64,000 nucleotides of DNA from Candidatus Pseudoscillospira faecavium (GTDB lineage Bacteria > Bacillota > Clostridia > Oscillospirales > Oscillospiraceae): positions 1 to 64,000 of the forward strand of contig CAJFVV010000016.1 of assembly GCA_904420565.1 (NCBI GenBank). The letters run 5' to 3'. Of this stretch, positions 9,493-18,152 are shown one piece after another. Position numbers and translations under genes: made by a program. Every line of letters starts with the position of its first letter. The first letter of the stretch is position 1. Under the pieces are notes generated by a model, which was not told the DNA's origin, searched no databases, and saw only the letters and a list, made by a program, of their open reading frames with translations.

Positions 9493-10908
9493 ATGTACGA
9501 TGCAAAATCCCTCCGTGCCGCAGAATTCATCGACGACGCCGAGATTCGTGCCAGCCTGGAATGGGCAGAGCAAAACAAGCACAACAAAGCCCTTGTGGAA
9601 GAATTGCTCGAAAAAGCCCGGCAGTATCGCGGATTGACCCACCGGGAAGCCTCGGTGCTGCTAAGCTGTGATTTGCCTGAAGAAAATGAAAAAATTTTTG
9701 CGCTGGCCGAGCAAATCAAAGAAGATTTTTACGGCAACCGCATTGTGCTTTTCGCCCCCTTGTATCTCTCCAATTACTGTGTCAACGGCTGCGTATACTG
9801 TCCCTATCACGGCCAGAATCAGCATATTCCCAGGAAAAAGCTGACCCAGGAGGACATTGTCAAAGAAGTTGTCGCTCTGCAGGATATGGGCCATAAACGC
9901 CTTGCCATCGAAGCCGGTGAGGATCCGGTCAATAACCCCATCGAATACATTTTGGAGTGCATCAACACCATATATTCCATTAAACATAAAAATGGTGCCA
10001 TCCGGCGCGTCAATGTCAATATTGCCGCCACAACCGTGGAAAATTACCGTAAGCTCAGAGACGCCGGCATCGGTACTTACATTCTTTTCCAGGAAACCTA
10101 CAACCGTGAAAACTACGAAAAGCTCCATCCCACCGGCCCAAAACATGATTATGCTTACCATACCGAAGCGATGGACCGGGCCATGGAAGGCGGCATTGAC
10201 GATGTGGGCCTGGGGGTTTTGTTCGGGTTGGAGCAGTACCGCTATGAATTCTGCGGGCTGCTGATGCATGCCGAGCATCTGGAAGCCGTACACGGCGTTG
10301 GCCCCCACACCATCAGCGTACCCCGCATCTGCCCGGCCGATGACATCGACCCCGGCACATTCACCAACGCTGTCAGCGACGATATTTTTGCCAAACTGGT
10401 GGCGTGCATCCGCATCGCCGTTCCCTACACCGGTATGATCGTCTCCACCCGGGAGAGCCAAACATCCCGGGAGCGGGTGCTGCATCTGGGCATTTCCCAA
10501 ATTTCCGGCGGATCCCGCACAACCGTGGGCGGTTATCAGGAAAAAATTCGCCCTCAGGACACCGCGCAATTTGATATCTCCGATCAGCGCAGTCTGGACG
10601 AGGTAGTGCGCTGGCTGATGGAACTGGGCTATATTCCCTCCTTCTGTACCGCCTGCTACCGCGCCGGCCGCACAGGTGATCGCTTTATGTCTCTGTGCAA
10701 AAACGGCGAAATTCAAAACTGCTGCCACCCCAATGCTCTGATGACCCTGAAGGAGTATCTGGTGGACTATGCCTCTGAAGAAACCCGCAAAATCGGTCTT
10801 GAAATGATTGATCGGGAAGTGCAGCGCATTCCCCGAAAACTGGTGCATGATCGTGTGATCCAATACTTGGGCGAAATCGAACAGGGTGCCCGGGATTTTC
10901 GATTCTGA
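9493..10908 (+). CDS. hydG: [FeFe] hydrogenase H-cluster maturase HydG (radical SAM)
   Basis: CVNGCVYCPYHGQN, AIEAGEDP, C-terminal CTACYRAGRTGDRFM cluster motif. Confidence 0.95.
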   Translation: MYDAKSLRAAEFIDDAEIRASLEWAEQNKHNKALVEELLEKARQYRGLTHREASVLLSCDLPEENEKIFALAEQIKEDFYGNRIVLFAPLYLSNYCVNGCVYCPYHGQNQHIPRKKLTQEDIVKEVVALQDMGHKRLAIEAGEDPVNNPIEYILECINTIYSIKHKNGAIRRVNVNIAATTVENYRKLRDAGIGTYILFQETYNRENYEKLHPTGPKHDYAYHTEAMDRAMEGGIDDVGLGVLFGLEQYRYEFCGLLMHAEHLEAVHGVGPHTISVPRICPADDIDPGTFTNAVSDDIFAKLVACIRIAVPYTGMIVSTRESQTSRERVLHLGISQISGGSRTTVGGYQEKIRPQDTAQFDISDQRSLDEVVRWLMELGYIPSFCTACYRAGRTGDRFMSLCKNGEIQNCCHPNALMTLKEYLVDYASEETRKIGLEMIDREVQRIPRKLVHDRVIQYLGEIEQGARDFRF

Positions 10909-10921
10909 TCTCATCTGCTGC

Positions 10922-10955
10922 AAAGCCCCGCCGTCTTATTGGACGGCGGGGCTTT
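10922..10955 (+). terminator. hydEG terminator
   Basis: AAAGCCCCGCCGTC-loop-GACGGCGGGGCTTT. Confidence 0.8.
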
Positions 10956-11075
10956 CTGGTAAAGCTGCCGTGCCTTTCTTCTCTGTCACAAAATATGTTT
11001 TCTTGTCACAGCAAGCAGATATTTCTAATTTTTCTTCTATTTTTTATGCAAAACAGAAAAAATACAGAATAGATA

Positions 11076-11103
11076 TTGACATTTCCGTGCAAATATATAT
11101 TAT
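11076..11103 (+). promoter_or_regulatory. strong orphan promoter
   Basis: TTGACA - 16 nt - TATTAT (TATATA also available at 11101). Confidence 0.65.
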
Positions 11104-11115
11104 ATAGAATATAGA

Positions 11116-11133
11116 TTGTTAATTTGTTAACAA
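11116..11133. promoter_or_regulatory. Rex-type redox operator
   Basis: TTGTTAATTTGTTAACAA, a perfect match to the clostridial Rex consensus TTGTTAANNNNTTAACAA, placed at the predicted TSS. Confidence 0.7.
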
Positions 11134-11193
11134 CTTTGCTGTATCAGGTTTTCTTCGCTCTTCCAACCAGAAAATCCAAGTTTTTATGAAAAG

Positions 11194-11231
11194 CGGAGAT
11201 AGCGGAACAACGCTGTTCCCTCTCCGTTTTT
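11194..11231 (+). terminator. intrinsic terminator
   Basis: CGGAGA(TAGC)GGAACA-ACGC-TGTTCC(C)TCTCCG-TTTTT. Confidence 0.7.
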
Positions 11232-11301
11232 CGGTACAGCAACACTGATATTTTGCTCTCAACACCTTTCATTTTACTCTCTCATTTTCTATCTGTCACA
11301 C

Positions 11302-11338
11302 GGAAAAGCGGCCAATGAAATTCATTGGCCGCTTTTCC
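11302..11338. repeat. 37-bp perfect palindrome (18-bp arms, 1-nt centre)
   Basis: GGAAAAGCGGCCAATGAA-A-TTCATTGGCCGCTTTTCC. Confidence 0.9.
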
Positions 11339-11435
11339 ATGCTCATGCTGGTGGCAGGTCCGCTCTTTTAGATACCCCCGCTTCTCCGGCAGAAATCACA
11401 TCTTCTCCCCGCGCAAATTTTATGAATTTATTCTA

Positions 11436-11464
11436 TTGCAGCCAACACAAAATCTTTTTATAAT
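11436..11464 (+). promoter_or_regulatory. promoter of AEC transporter
   Basis: TTGCAG - 17 nt - TATAAT. Confidence 0.7.
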
Positions 11465-11506
11465 AGATACATTGCAAATTTTTCCGGAAGGGCGCGCATC
11501 AATGTT

Positions 11507-12436
11507 ATGTTGACAAATTTTTTAACAGTTGGCCAACAGGTCATCATTTTGTTTTTTCTGATTGGCGTCGGTTTTATCTGCGGACGAACTAAGTTTCTAG
11601 CGGACAGCGCCGTCACCGGCATCACCGATTTTGTATTGTATGTGGTTACACCCTGCGTGATGATTCAAAGCTTTCAGCGCACTTTTGAGGTCTCCCTGGC
11701 AGGCGCCTTTCTTCAATCCCTGATCTTCGCCACCGTGGTCACTGTCATTTCCTATTTTATTGCGCGTTTCACCCTGCGGGATAACGACAAGCGCCGTGAA
11801 AGCGTTTACCGATTTGCCGCAATTTTCTCCAACTGCGGTTTTATGGCCCTTCCTTTGGAAAGCGCCCTTCTGGGAGCAGACGGCATGTTTTTCGGCGCAG
11901 CTTTTCTCGCAGTGTTCAATATCTTCGGCTGGACCCTCGGTCTGCAAATGATGACACACAACCGACAGCTGCTCTCGATCAAAAAACTGATTACAAATCC
12001 TGGCATTCTCGGTGTATTCTGTGGCCTTCTGCTGTTCTTTACCTCAACCACACTGCCGGAACTGATCGCAGCACCTGTAGATTATCTGGCCGCACTGAAT
12101 ACGCCGCTCCCCATGGTCGTTATCGGCTATCACCTGTCCCACGCCAACCTGCGCGCCATTCTCTGTGATGCCCGTGCATGGCTGTCCATGGCAGAGCGGC
12201 TGATTATCATTCCCCTGGTGGGGCTGGCCTTCGGTTTGTTGATCGGCATGAACACCACAGCCCTCTGCGCCTGCATGATTGCGCTGTGTACTCCCACCGC
12301 CGCCATGTGTACCATGTTTTCCGTCATCTACGGCCAGGATTCCGAGTTGTCCGTCGGTCTGGTATCCTTCAGCACCGTGCTTTCTATCCTGACCATGCCG
12401 CTGATTATCGTTTTAACGCAAACGCTTTCCGGATAA
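11507..12436 (+). CDS. AEC-family (auxin efflux carrier/malate permease-like) transporter
   Basis: hydrophobic multi-TM protein, LYVVTPCVMIQSF and central GVFCGLLLFF-type motif. Confidence 0.85.
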   Translation: MLTNFLTVGQQVIILFFLIGVGFICGRTKFLADSAVTGITDFVLYVVTPCVMIQSFQRTFEVSLAGAFLQSLIFATVVTVISYFIARFTLRDNDKRRESVYRFAAIFSNCGFMALPLESALLGADGMFFGAAFLAVFNIFGWTLGLQMMTHNRQLLSIKKLITNPGILGVFCGLLLFFTSTTLPELIAAPVDYLAALNTPLPMVVIGYHLSHANLRAILCDARAWLSMAERLIIIPLVGLAFGLLIGMNTTALCACMIALCTPTAAMCTMFSVIYGQDSELSVGLVSFSTVLSILTMPLIIVLTQTLSG

Positions 12437-12442
12437 TGCAAC

Positions 12443-12480
12443 GCTCTGCGCCGGCAGATTGCCGGCGCAGAGCGCTTTTT
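12443..12480 (+). terminator. terminator after AEC transporter
   Basis: GCTCTGCGCCGGCA-GAT-TGCCGGCGCAGAGC followed by T-run. Confidence 0.85.
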
Positions 12481-12549
12481 TACCTGTTTCCCTCTGCTCG
12501 CCCAGTCGGGAGCACGTATCCCTGCAAAAGCACACTGCAATGCTCTCAC

Positions 12550-13002
12550 TCAGCCCCGCACGCGGCGCAAGAGTGCCTCACACCCCAGGCAGATATCCCG
12601 ATAGGTAGTTTCAAAATCGCCGGTATACCAAGGGTCTGCCACATCTCTGTCGATCCCCGCCAATTCCAGCAGCTTGTAAATCTTCCCATCCGGGTCGCCG
12701 CCGCAGATGCGCCGCATGCTGCGGAGATTGCCCGTGTCCATCCCTATGAGATAATCCCATTGGTCATAATCTGCCCGTGTCATCTGCCGGGCAGTTTTTC
12801 CCGCACAGGAAATACCCAGGCGGCTCAGGATTTTCCGGGTCCCGGAATGCACCCCGTTCCCGATTTCCTCCGCGCTGGTGGCGGCAGATGCAATGATAAA
12901 CTGATCTGCAAGGCCCTCTTTCTGCACCATATCCCGCAAAAGGAACTCCGCCATCGGACTCCTGCAAATATTGCCATAGCACACGAAAAGCACTCGTATC
13001 AT
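12550..13002 (-). CDS. low-molecular-weight protein tyrosine phosphatase family
   Basis: VLFVCYGNICRSPMAEFLLRDM P-loop variant; C-terminal DPWYTGDFE. Confidence 0.92.
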   Translation of the reverse strand: MIRVLFVCYGNICRSPMAEFLLRDMVQKEGLADQFIIASAATSAEEIGNGVHSGTRKILSRLGISCAGKTARQMTRADYDQWDYLIGMDTGNLRSMRRICGGDPDGKIYKLLELAGIDRDVADPWYTGDFETTYRDICLGCEALLRRVRG

Positions 13003-13081
13003 ATTTTAAGATCCCCCTAATTTGCTAAGATTTGTCCTGTTTTGCCGCAGCTTGCCGGGCAGGCAGCTGCCGCTGAAATCG

Positions 13082-13264
13082 TTAAAACAATCTCAGAATA
13101 AGCAAAACACAGCAAAATGGTGGCATACCCCGCTCATCAAAAGCAGTAAAAGCCCAGTAAGAACGGGGATGCTGTTGTCTTATTTTATCATAATTCTGCA
13201 GAACTGGATAGGCACTCATCAATTTATGAAAAAACGCCCTGCCAAAAAAGCAGAGTGCCTTCAT
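13082..13264 (-). CDS. candidate 60-aa small protein (MKALCFFGRAFFHKLMSAYPVLQ...)
   Basis: ATG with GAGG-type RBS in otherwise unassigned AT-rich region; no recognised family. Confidence 0.25.
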   Translation of the reverse strand: MKALCFFGRAFFHKLMSAYPVLQNYDKIRQQHPRSYWAFTAFDERGMPPFCCVLLILRLF

Positions 13265-13707
13265 TTCCATTCCTCATATGTTTCACTTCTGTCTGAAACT
13301 GCTGCAGTGCTTTTCATTTGTAAACTATTTTTTGTATCTTTTACAAGTCACGAAAATTCCACCTTCCCCCTTGCTTTCATTTTATCCATTTTAGATTTTT
13401 CATATTTCGCGAATTTAAAATTCTTTAGAAAAGTTGCATCCTATGGCTCTAATGCAAGGATCCATTGATGGATTTTATCTGTCTCCAAGCTAATTCTCCC
13501 TTCTTATTGATTTTAACTATATTAAATAAATATACCATAAATAAAATTAAATCCAATGAGAAAATAAACATAATTTTTCAGGAATAGCCGTATCGTTTAT
13601 AAAACTCATCATATCAAGACGCTTTCAAAATGGTGTACCAAGCGCCTTTCCGTTTCCAGCCGTGCTTTTGTCGCCGCTGTTGGTAGCCTCGACCGCATTT
13701 TTGCCCC

Positions 13708-13995
13708 TTATTCCTCCTGATCGATCCGTTCGATTCGGAAAATAACAGGGCGCGTGCCATCGTTGCAGCAGGCAATCATGATTTTCTCATCGTTGGCCCA
13801 ATCCCTCATAATGCTGCCACCCTGCAGCGCTGCATAGACATATCGGTTGATTGCATCCCACGCTTCCATGCAGAACTTTCCGCAGTTTATGCTCTCGTAT
13901 CCGGCGCTGTCGAACAGGAATTCCTGCTCGACCTCGAACATCGGGCACGGACCGGATTTCGGGGCCGCCAAATACCGCACGGTAATTTCCGCCAA
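13708..13995 (-). CDS. TIGR04076-like small protein
   Basis: compact Cys-containing ORF; family call from memory of sequence style. Confidence 0.55.
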   Translation of the reverse strand: MAEITVRYLAAPKSGPCPMFEVEQEFLFDSAGYESINCGKFCMEAWDAINRYVYAALQGGSIMRDWANDEKIMIACCNDGTRPVIFRIERIDQEE

Positions 13996-14073
13996 ATACT
14001 GCTTCGGACTTGCGCAGCGCTTCGGCCTCCGCTACACTATACACAAAGATTGCATTGAAAGGGGCGTTTTCCA

Positions 14074-15132
14074 ATGAGAAAAAAAGTATGTTCTTTTTGC
14101 CTGGTTCTGCTTTTGTCGTTCGGCCTGGCCGCGCCGGCTTCCGCCCAGTCTTTTTCGGATGTGCCCGCCTCCCACTGGGCCAACGCCGCCATTGAAGATA
14201 TGGCTGCACGCGGCATTGTGCAGGGCATAGGCGGCGGACAGTTTCACCCTTCCGGCCAAGTGTCCATGGCGGAGTTCTGCACCATGCTGACACGCCTGTT
14301 TTTTCCCCAGGAGCTGAGCGCTTATGCGGACCCCTACACTTACTGGTGGGAACCCTATGCAGTAACTGCTCTGCACAGCGGCCTGCTCTCCGGCACTCAG
14401 AGCGGCAGCGCTTATGAAAACGGCCAGTGGAACCGCACCACCATGGAGCGTCCCGCCGCCCGCTATGACATGGCACAGATCATGTACAACCTTTTGCAGG
14501 CAAAGGGCATCTCCATGCCGTCAGCAGAAGCACTTGCGGCAAGCCGCGCCGAAATCCCGGATTATGCAGCTATCCCTGTGCAGTATCGTCCTGCGGTGGA
14601 AACCATGTATGCTCTGGGCTGTCTGAAAGGCACCGGCGCTGACGGCTCCTTTTCCGGCCAAGCGCAAATGGATCGCGCTTCGGCCTGCGAGGTGCTTGTG
14701 CGCTTGTTGTCCCAGGCGGAAAACAATGCACCGAGCAGCGAAGACAGCATTCTGCAGGAAAAACGCCTGGAAATACTGCAGCTGATCAATGCTGAGCGGA
14801 CAAAAGCAGGGCTGAACACGCTGCGGCTGGATCCGCAGGTCTGTGACTACGCCCAAACCCGCGCGGAGGAAATTACAGAAAACTTTTCTCACACCCGCCC
14901 CAATGGTCAAAACTACTGGACCGCTCTGGGCGAAGCGGGCATCCCCTATTATCCCGGCGGTGAAAATATCAGCGCCGGCAGGGAAAGCGCCGCGGCCACC
15001 ATGGAAGGCTGGATGAATTCCACCGGCCACCGCGCCAATATCCTGCGGGAAGGCATTGGCGGCGTCGGTATCGGCTATGTGCAAAGCAGCAGCGGTTACG
15101 GCCACTACTGGGTACAGATTTTTGTCCCCTAA
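14074..15132 (+). CDS. secreted SLH-domain protein with C-terminal CAP/SCP (YkwD-like) domain
   Basis: signal peptide, SLH-like repeats (FSDVPASHWANAAIEDMAARGIVQG), CAP motifs (LINAERTKAGL, WMNSTGHRANIL, GYGHYWVQIF). Confidence 0.9.
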   Translation: MRKKVCSFCLVLLLSFGLAAPASAQSFSDVPASHWANAAIEDMAARGIVQGIGGGQFHPSGQVSMAEFCTMLTRLFFPQELSAYADPYTYWWEPYAVTALHSGLLSGTQSGSAYENGQWNRTTMERPAARYDMAQIMYNLLQAKGISMPSAEALAASRAEIPDYAAIPVQYRPAVETMYALGCLKGTGADGSFSGQAQMDRASACEVLVRLLSQAENNAPSSEDSILQEKRLEILQLINAERTKAGLNTLRLDPQVCDYAQTRAEEITENFSHTRPNGQNYWTALGEAGIPYYPGGENISAGRESAAATMEGWMNSTGHRANILREGIGGVGIGYVQSSSGYGHYWVQIFVP

Positions 15133-15140
15133 CTGCAAAG

Positions 15141-15176
15141 ACAAGGCTCCAAAGCAATGCTTTGGAGCCTTGTTTT
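15141..15176. terminator. terminator between convergent genes
   Basis: ACAAGGCTCCAAAGC-AAT-GCTTTGGAGCCTTGT-TTT. Confidence 0.8.
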
Positions 15177-16368
15177 ATGATTCATCGCACGGTGTTTCCC
15201 GACACAGTGCATTGTCCCCGTTCAAATACGCTTCAATCTCTCTGCGAGCTGCCGGAACACTGCCCTGGACAAACGTTGCTTCCCGGCCGCCGCCGCGGCC
15301 GCCCAACGCTTCATGGAAACGCTTCATATAGGCGCGCACATCTCCATCCCGCACAGCGGCGGCATATTGGTATCCATCGCGATCCGTCCCGGAAAACACC
15401 AGCGCCATGCCGTCGCAGGTTTCCTTGATGGCATCTGCCAGGCGGCGCACACCGTCCGCCCCCAGCGTCTCTTCAAATACCACGGCATCCCCCCGGCCGC
15501 GCCACTGCTCCGCCAGGGCCGCCGTATAATTCCGCTCCATACAGGCAGCGCGTTCTTTTTGCGCATCCCGCTCTTCCAGCAGGCGGCGTACCGCCGCCGC
15601 CGTGCGCAGCGGCTTTGCAGACAGCGAAACTGAAATCAGATGATTCTGCAGCTGCACCGCATCAAAATACCTGTAGGCCCGGCGGCCCGCCACATATTCA
15701 ATCCGCACGCCGCCGCGCAGTCTGGTGCAGGACAGGATTTTAATCATGCCCACTTCACCGGTGCGGCGCACATGAACACCGCAGCAGGCACACACGTCAA
15801 CCCCCGGTATGGTGACCAGGCGCACGCTGCCCTCCAGCGTCCCTTTGCTGCGGTATTCCATTTGGGCAAGGGCCTGCTCTTCGGGCCAGGAGGCTTCCAC
15901 CGCCAAATCCATCCAGACTGCCTCATTGGCTACGCGCTCCATCTCCGCCAGGTCGCTTTCCTCCAGCGGCCCGTTGAGGTCAATCATGGTGCTCTCCTGC
16001 CCCATATGAAATCCCACATTGTCATAGCCATAACGCTTGTGAATCACACCGGTCAAAATGTGATCCGCGGTATGCTGCTGCATATAGTCAAACCGGTGCG
16101 CGCCGTCCACATGGCCGCGCACCTCTTCCCCCGGCAGCAGCGGCCGCGCCAGGCGATGCAAAATCTCTCCGCCGCACTCCTGCACATCCAGCACATCCAG
16201 GCCATTCAGCGTGCCCCGGTCGCTGGGCTGACCGCCGCCCTCCGGATAAAACGCCGTGCGGTCCAGCACAATATCCCAGCCGTCTTTTGCTTCCCGGCAG
16301 TCCCGTACAACGGCTGTAAAGGTCCACAGTTTGGCATCTTCATAATAAAGCTTTTCAGTTCCCATCAA
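15175..16368 (-). CDS. alanyl-tRNA editing protein (AlaX-L type, C-terminal DHHA1-like)
   Basis: FYPEGGGQPSDRGTL, QQHTADHILTGV, CCGVHVRRTGEVG motifs; C-terminal GGRGGGRE. Confidence 0.9.
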   Translation of the reverse strand: MMGTEKLYYEDAKLWTFTAVVRDCREAKDGWDIVLDRTAFYPEGGGQPSDRGTLNGLDVLDVQECGGEILHRLARPLLPGEEVRGHVDGAHRFDYMQQHTADHILTGVIHKRYGYDNVGFHMGQESTMIDLNGPLEESDLAEMERVANEAVWMDLAVEASWPEEQALAQMEYRSKGTLEGSVRLVTIPGVDVCACCGVHVRRTGEVGMIKILSCTRLRGGVRIEYVAGRRAYRYFDAVQLQNHLISVSLSAKPLRTAAAVRRLLEERDAQKERAACMERNYTAALAEQWRGRGDAVVFEETLGADGVRRLADAIKETCDGMALVFSGTDRDGYQYAAAVRDGDVRAYMKRFHEALGGRGGGREATFVQGSVPAARREIEAYLNGDNALCRETPCDES

Positions 16369-16374
16369 AATCCC

Positions 16375-16734
16375 TCACATCTTTTGGCGAAATTCCACAG
16401 AAACGCCGTTCGGGTCATAAACATAAAAATACAAACTCTGCGGGTCTGGGTTGCGCAGGTCCGACGGATGCAGGCCCATGGCCATGGCCCTGGCCAAAAC
16501 AGCGGAAACATCGTCGCAGAGAAAGCACACTGTCATTCCCTTTCCTTCAAAGTGGGTTCCGCCCGGCATGCAAACCAGCTCAATCATCGTTTCCCCCTCG
16601 CCATTGGCCAGAAAGGCAATCTCGCCGTCTCCCGCGCGAAAACGGCGCACCACATGCAGCTCTGCCAACTCCTGATAAAAAGCCATGGATTTTTCCAAAT
16701 CCCGCACCATAAACGTCAAATGGTAAAATTGCAT
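16375..16734 (-). CDS. VOC/glyoxalase-family protein
   Basis: HLTFMVRDLEKSMAFYQEL ... YDPNGVSVEF. Confidence 0.88.
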   Translation of the reverse strand: MQFYHLTFMVRDLEKSMAFYQELAELHVVRRFRAGDGEIAFLANGEGETMIELVCMPGGTHFEGKGMTVCFLCDDVSAVLARAMAMGLHPSDLRNPDPQSLYFYVYDPNGVSVEFRQKM

Positions 16735-16756
16735 TGCTGTTTCCTCCTTGGCAAAA

Positions 16757-16791
16757 AGCTCCGCCGAAGGTCGGTTTTTTCGGCGGAGCTT
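16757..16791 (-). terminator. intrinsic terminator downstream of the gene ending at 16822
   Basis: minus strand AAGCTCCGCCGAA...TTCGGCGGAGCTTTTT. Confidence 0.75.
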
Positions 16792-16821
16792 GAATCCATT
16801 TTGTATATTATCAGCTAAATA

Positions 16822-18093
16822 TTACGCTTTGCACAATTTTTCACGGGCCACTGCCAGCATCAGCTTGATGCGGTTCTCCTGATTGACCCGCGTAGCGCCG
16901 GAGTCGTAGTCCACCGGCACAATGTTGGCGTCGGGATAGAGGTCTTTAATCTTATGCACCATACCCTTGCCGCAGATATGCGTCGGCAGACAGCCGAAGG
17001 GCTGAGTGCAGATGATATTCTCATAACCATGAACGATCAGTTCCACCATTTCTGCCGGCAGAAACCACCCTTCACCCATGCGGTTGCCCAAACCAATCAG
17101 CCCCTTCATAGGCTCTTTGGTTTCCTGATAGGCAGACAGCTGCAGGAAATCGGAAAACTTGTCCACGGATTCCATAAAGACCTGCTCAATCTTTTCCAAA
17201 TAATTGAGCAGCTTTTTTGCCAGAGTATATTTGACCCGGCTGCCGCCGTAAATCAAAAAGTCCTGGATGCGGGCGTCCACCTTAAACATTAAAAAGCCCA
17301 AAAGCCCCGGCACCATGACTTCGCACCCCTGGTCTGCCAAAAATTTCTCCAGCCCGTTGTTGGCAAAGGAGGCGTATTTGACATAAATCTCACCTACAAC
17401 GCCCACGCGCACCTTTTTCTCCCTGCTGCGGGGCACACTGGCAAAACTGCGGATAATATTTTTGAAATTCTCCCGCATCTCCGCCAAGGAGTACCCCTTG
17501 GACTGGCCAAACTGCTTTGAGATATTGTCAATCCACAGCCGTACCAGCTGATCGGTCTTTCCCGGCTCCAATTCATAGGGACGGGTCTGATTGCTCAGCA
17601 GCATAATCATATCGCCATAGATGACACCAGCCAGCATGCGGCGGATAATGGGCATGGTCAGATGGAAGCCGGGGTTGGTCTCCGTAAACGAGAGGTTGAA
17701 GGAAATCACCGGCACATAGTCAAAACCCGCCCGGGCCAGCGCTTTGCGGATGATATGAATATAGTTGGAAGCCCGGCATCCGCCGCCGGTCTGCATAATA
17801 ATCAGCGCCACTTTGTGGGGATCCCACTGTCCGGATGTCAGCGCATCCAAAAATTGGCCCGTAACCAGCAGCGCCGGATAGCAGATATCATTGTGGGTAT
17901 ATTTCAGCCCCAGCTGCTTCACCCGTTCGCCGGCATTGTCCAGCAGCGCCACTTTATACCCCTCATTCACAAAAATATTGCGCATGATATTGAAATGGAT
18001 GGGCAGCATGTCCGGCACCAAAACGGTATATTCCTTTTTCATCTCCTTGGTAAAAAGAAGTCTGCCATTTTTATCGTATTTTAATTCTGCCAT
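16822..18093 (-). CDS. 2-hydroxyacyl-CoA dehydratase-fold protein
   Basis: conserved Cys/Gly motifs NDICYPALLVTGQ, GGGCRASNY, QPFGCLPTHICGKG; adjacent to activase. Confidence 0.75.
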   Translation of the reverse strand: MAELKYDKNGRLLFTKEMKKEYTVLVPDMLPIHFNIMRNIFVNEGYKVALLDNAGERVKQLGLKYTHNDICYPALLVTGQFLDALTSGQWDPHKVALIIMQTGGGCRASNYIHIIRKALARAGFDYVPVISFNLSFTETNPGFHLTMPIIRRMLAGVIYGDMIMLLSNQTRPYELEPGKTDQLVRLWIDNISKQFGQSKGYSLAEMRENFKNIIRSFASVPRSREKKVRVGVVGEIYVKYASFANNGLEKFLADQGCEVMVPGLLGFLMFKVDARIQDFLIYGGSRVKYTLAKKLLNYLEKIEQVFMESVDKFSDFLQLSAYQETKEPMKGLIGLGNRMGEGWFLPAEMVELIVHGYENIICTQPFGCLPTHICGKGMVHKIKDLYPDANIVPVDYDSGATRVNQENRIKLMLAVAREKLCKA

Positions 18094-18152
18094 AGCAAGC
18101 TGTTCCTTTCAAAAGCACTGCCGCGCAGCGCACATAGATTCCATAAACTTGT

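Larger units (their letters stand above)
11110..11231 (+). ncRNA. candidate small RNA of about 120 nt under Rex-type control
   Basis: promoter plus operator plus intrinsic terminator, no credible ORF; downstream gene has its own promoter. Confidence 0.45.

Noticed and set aside
9661-10923. 420-aa ORF on - strand
   Set aside because: Antisense to hydG; no RBS or domains.
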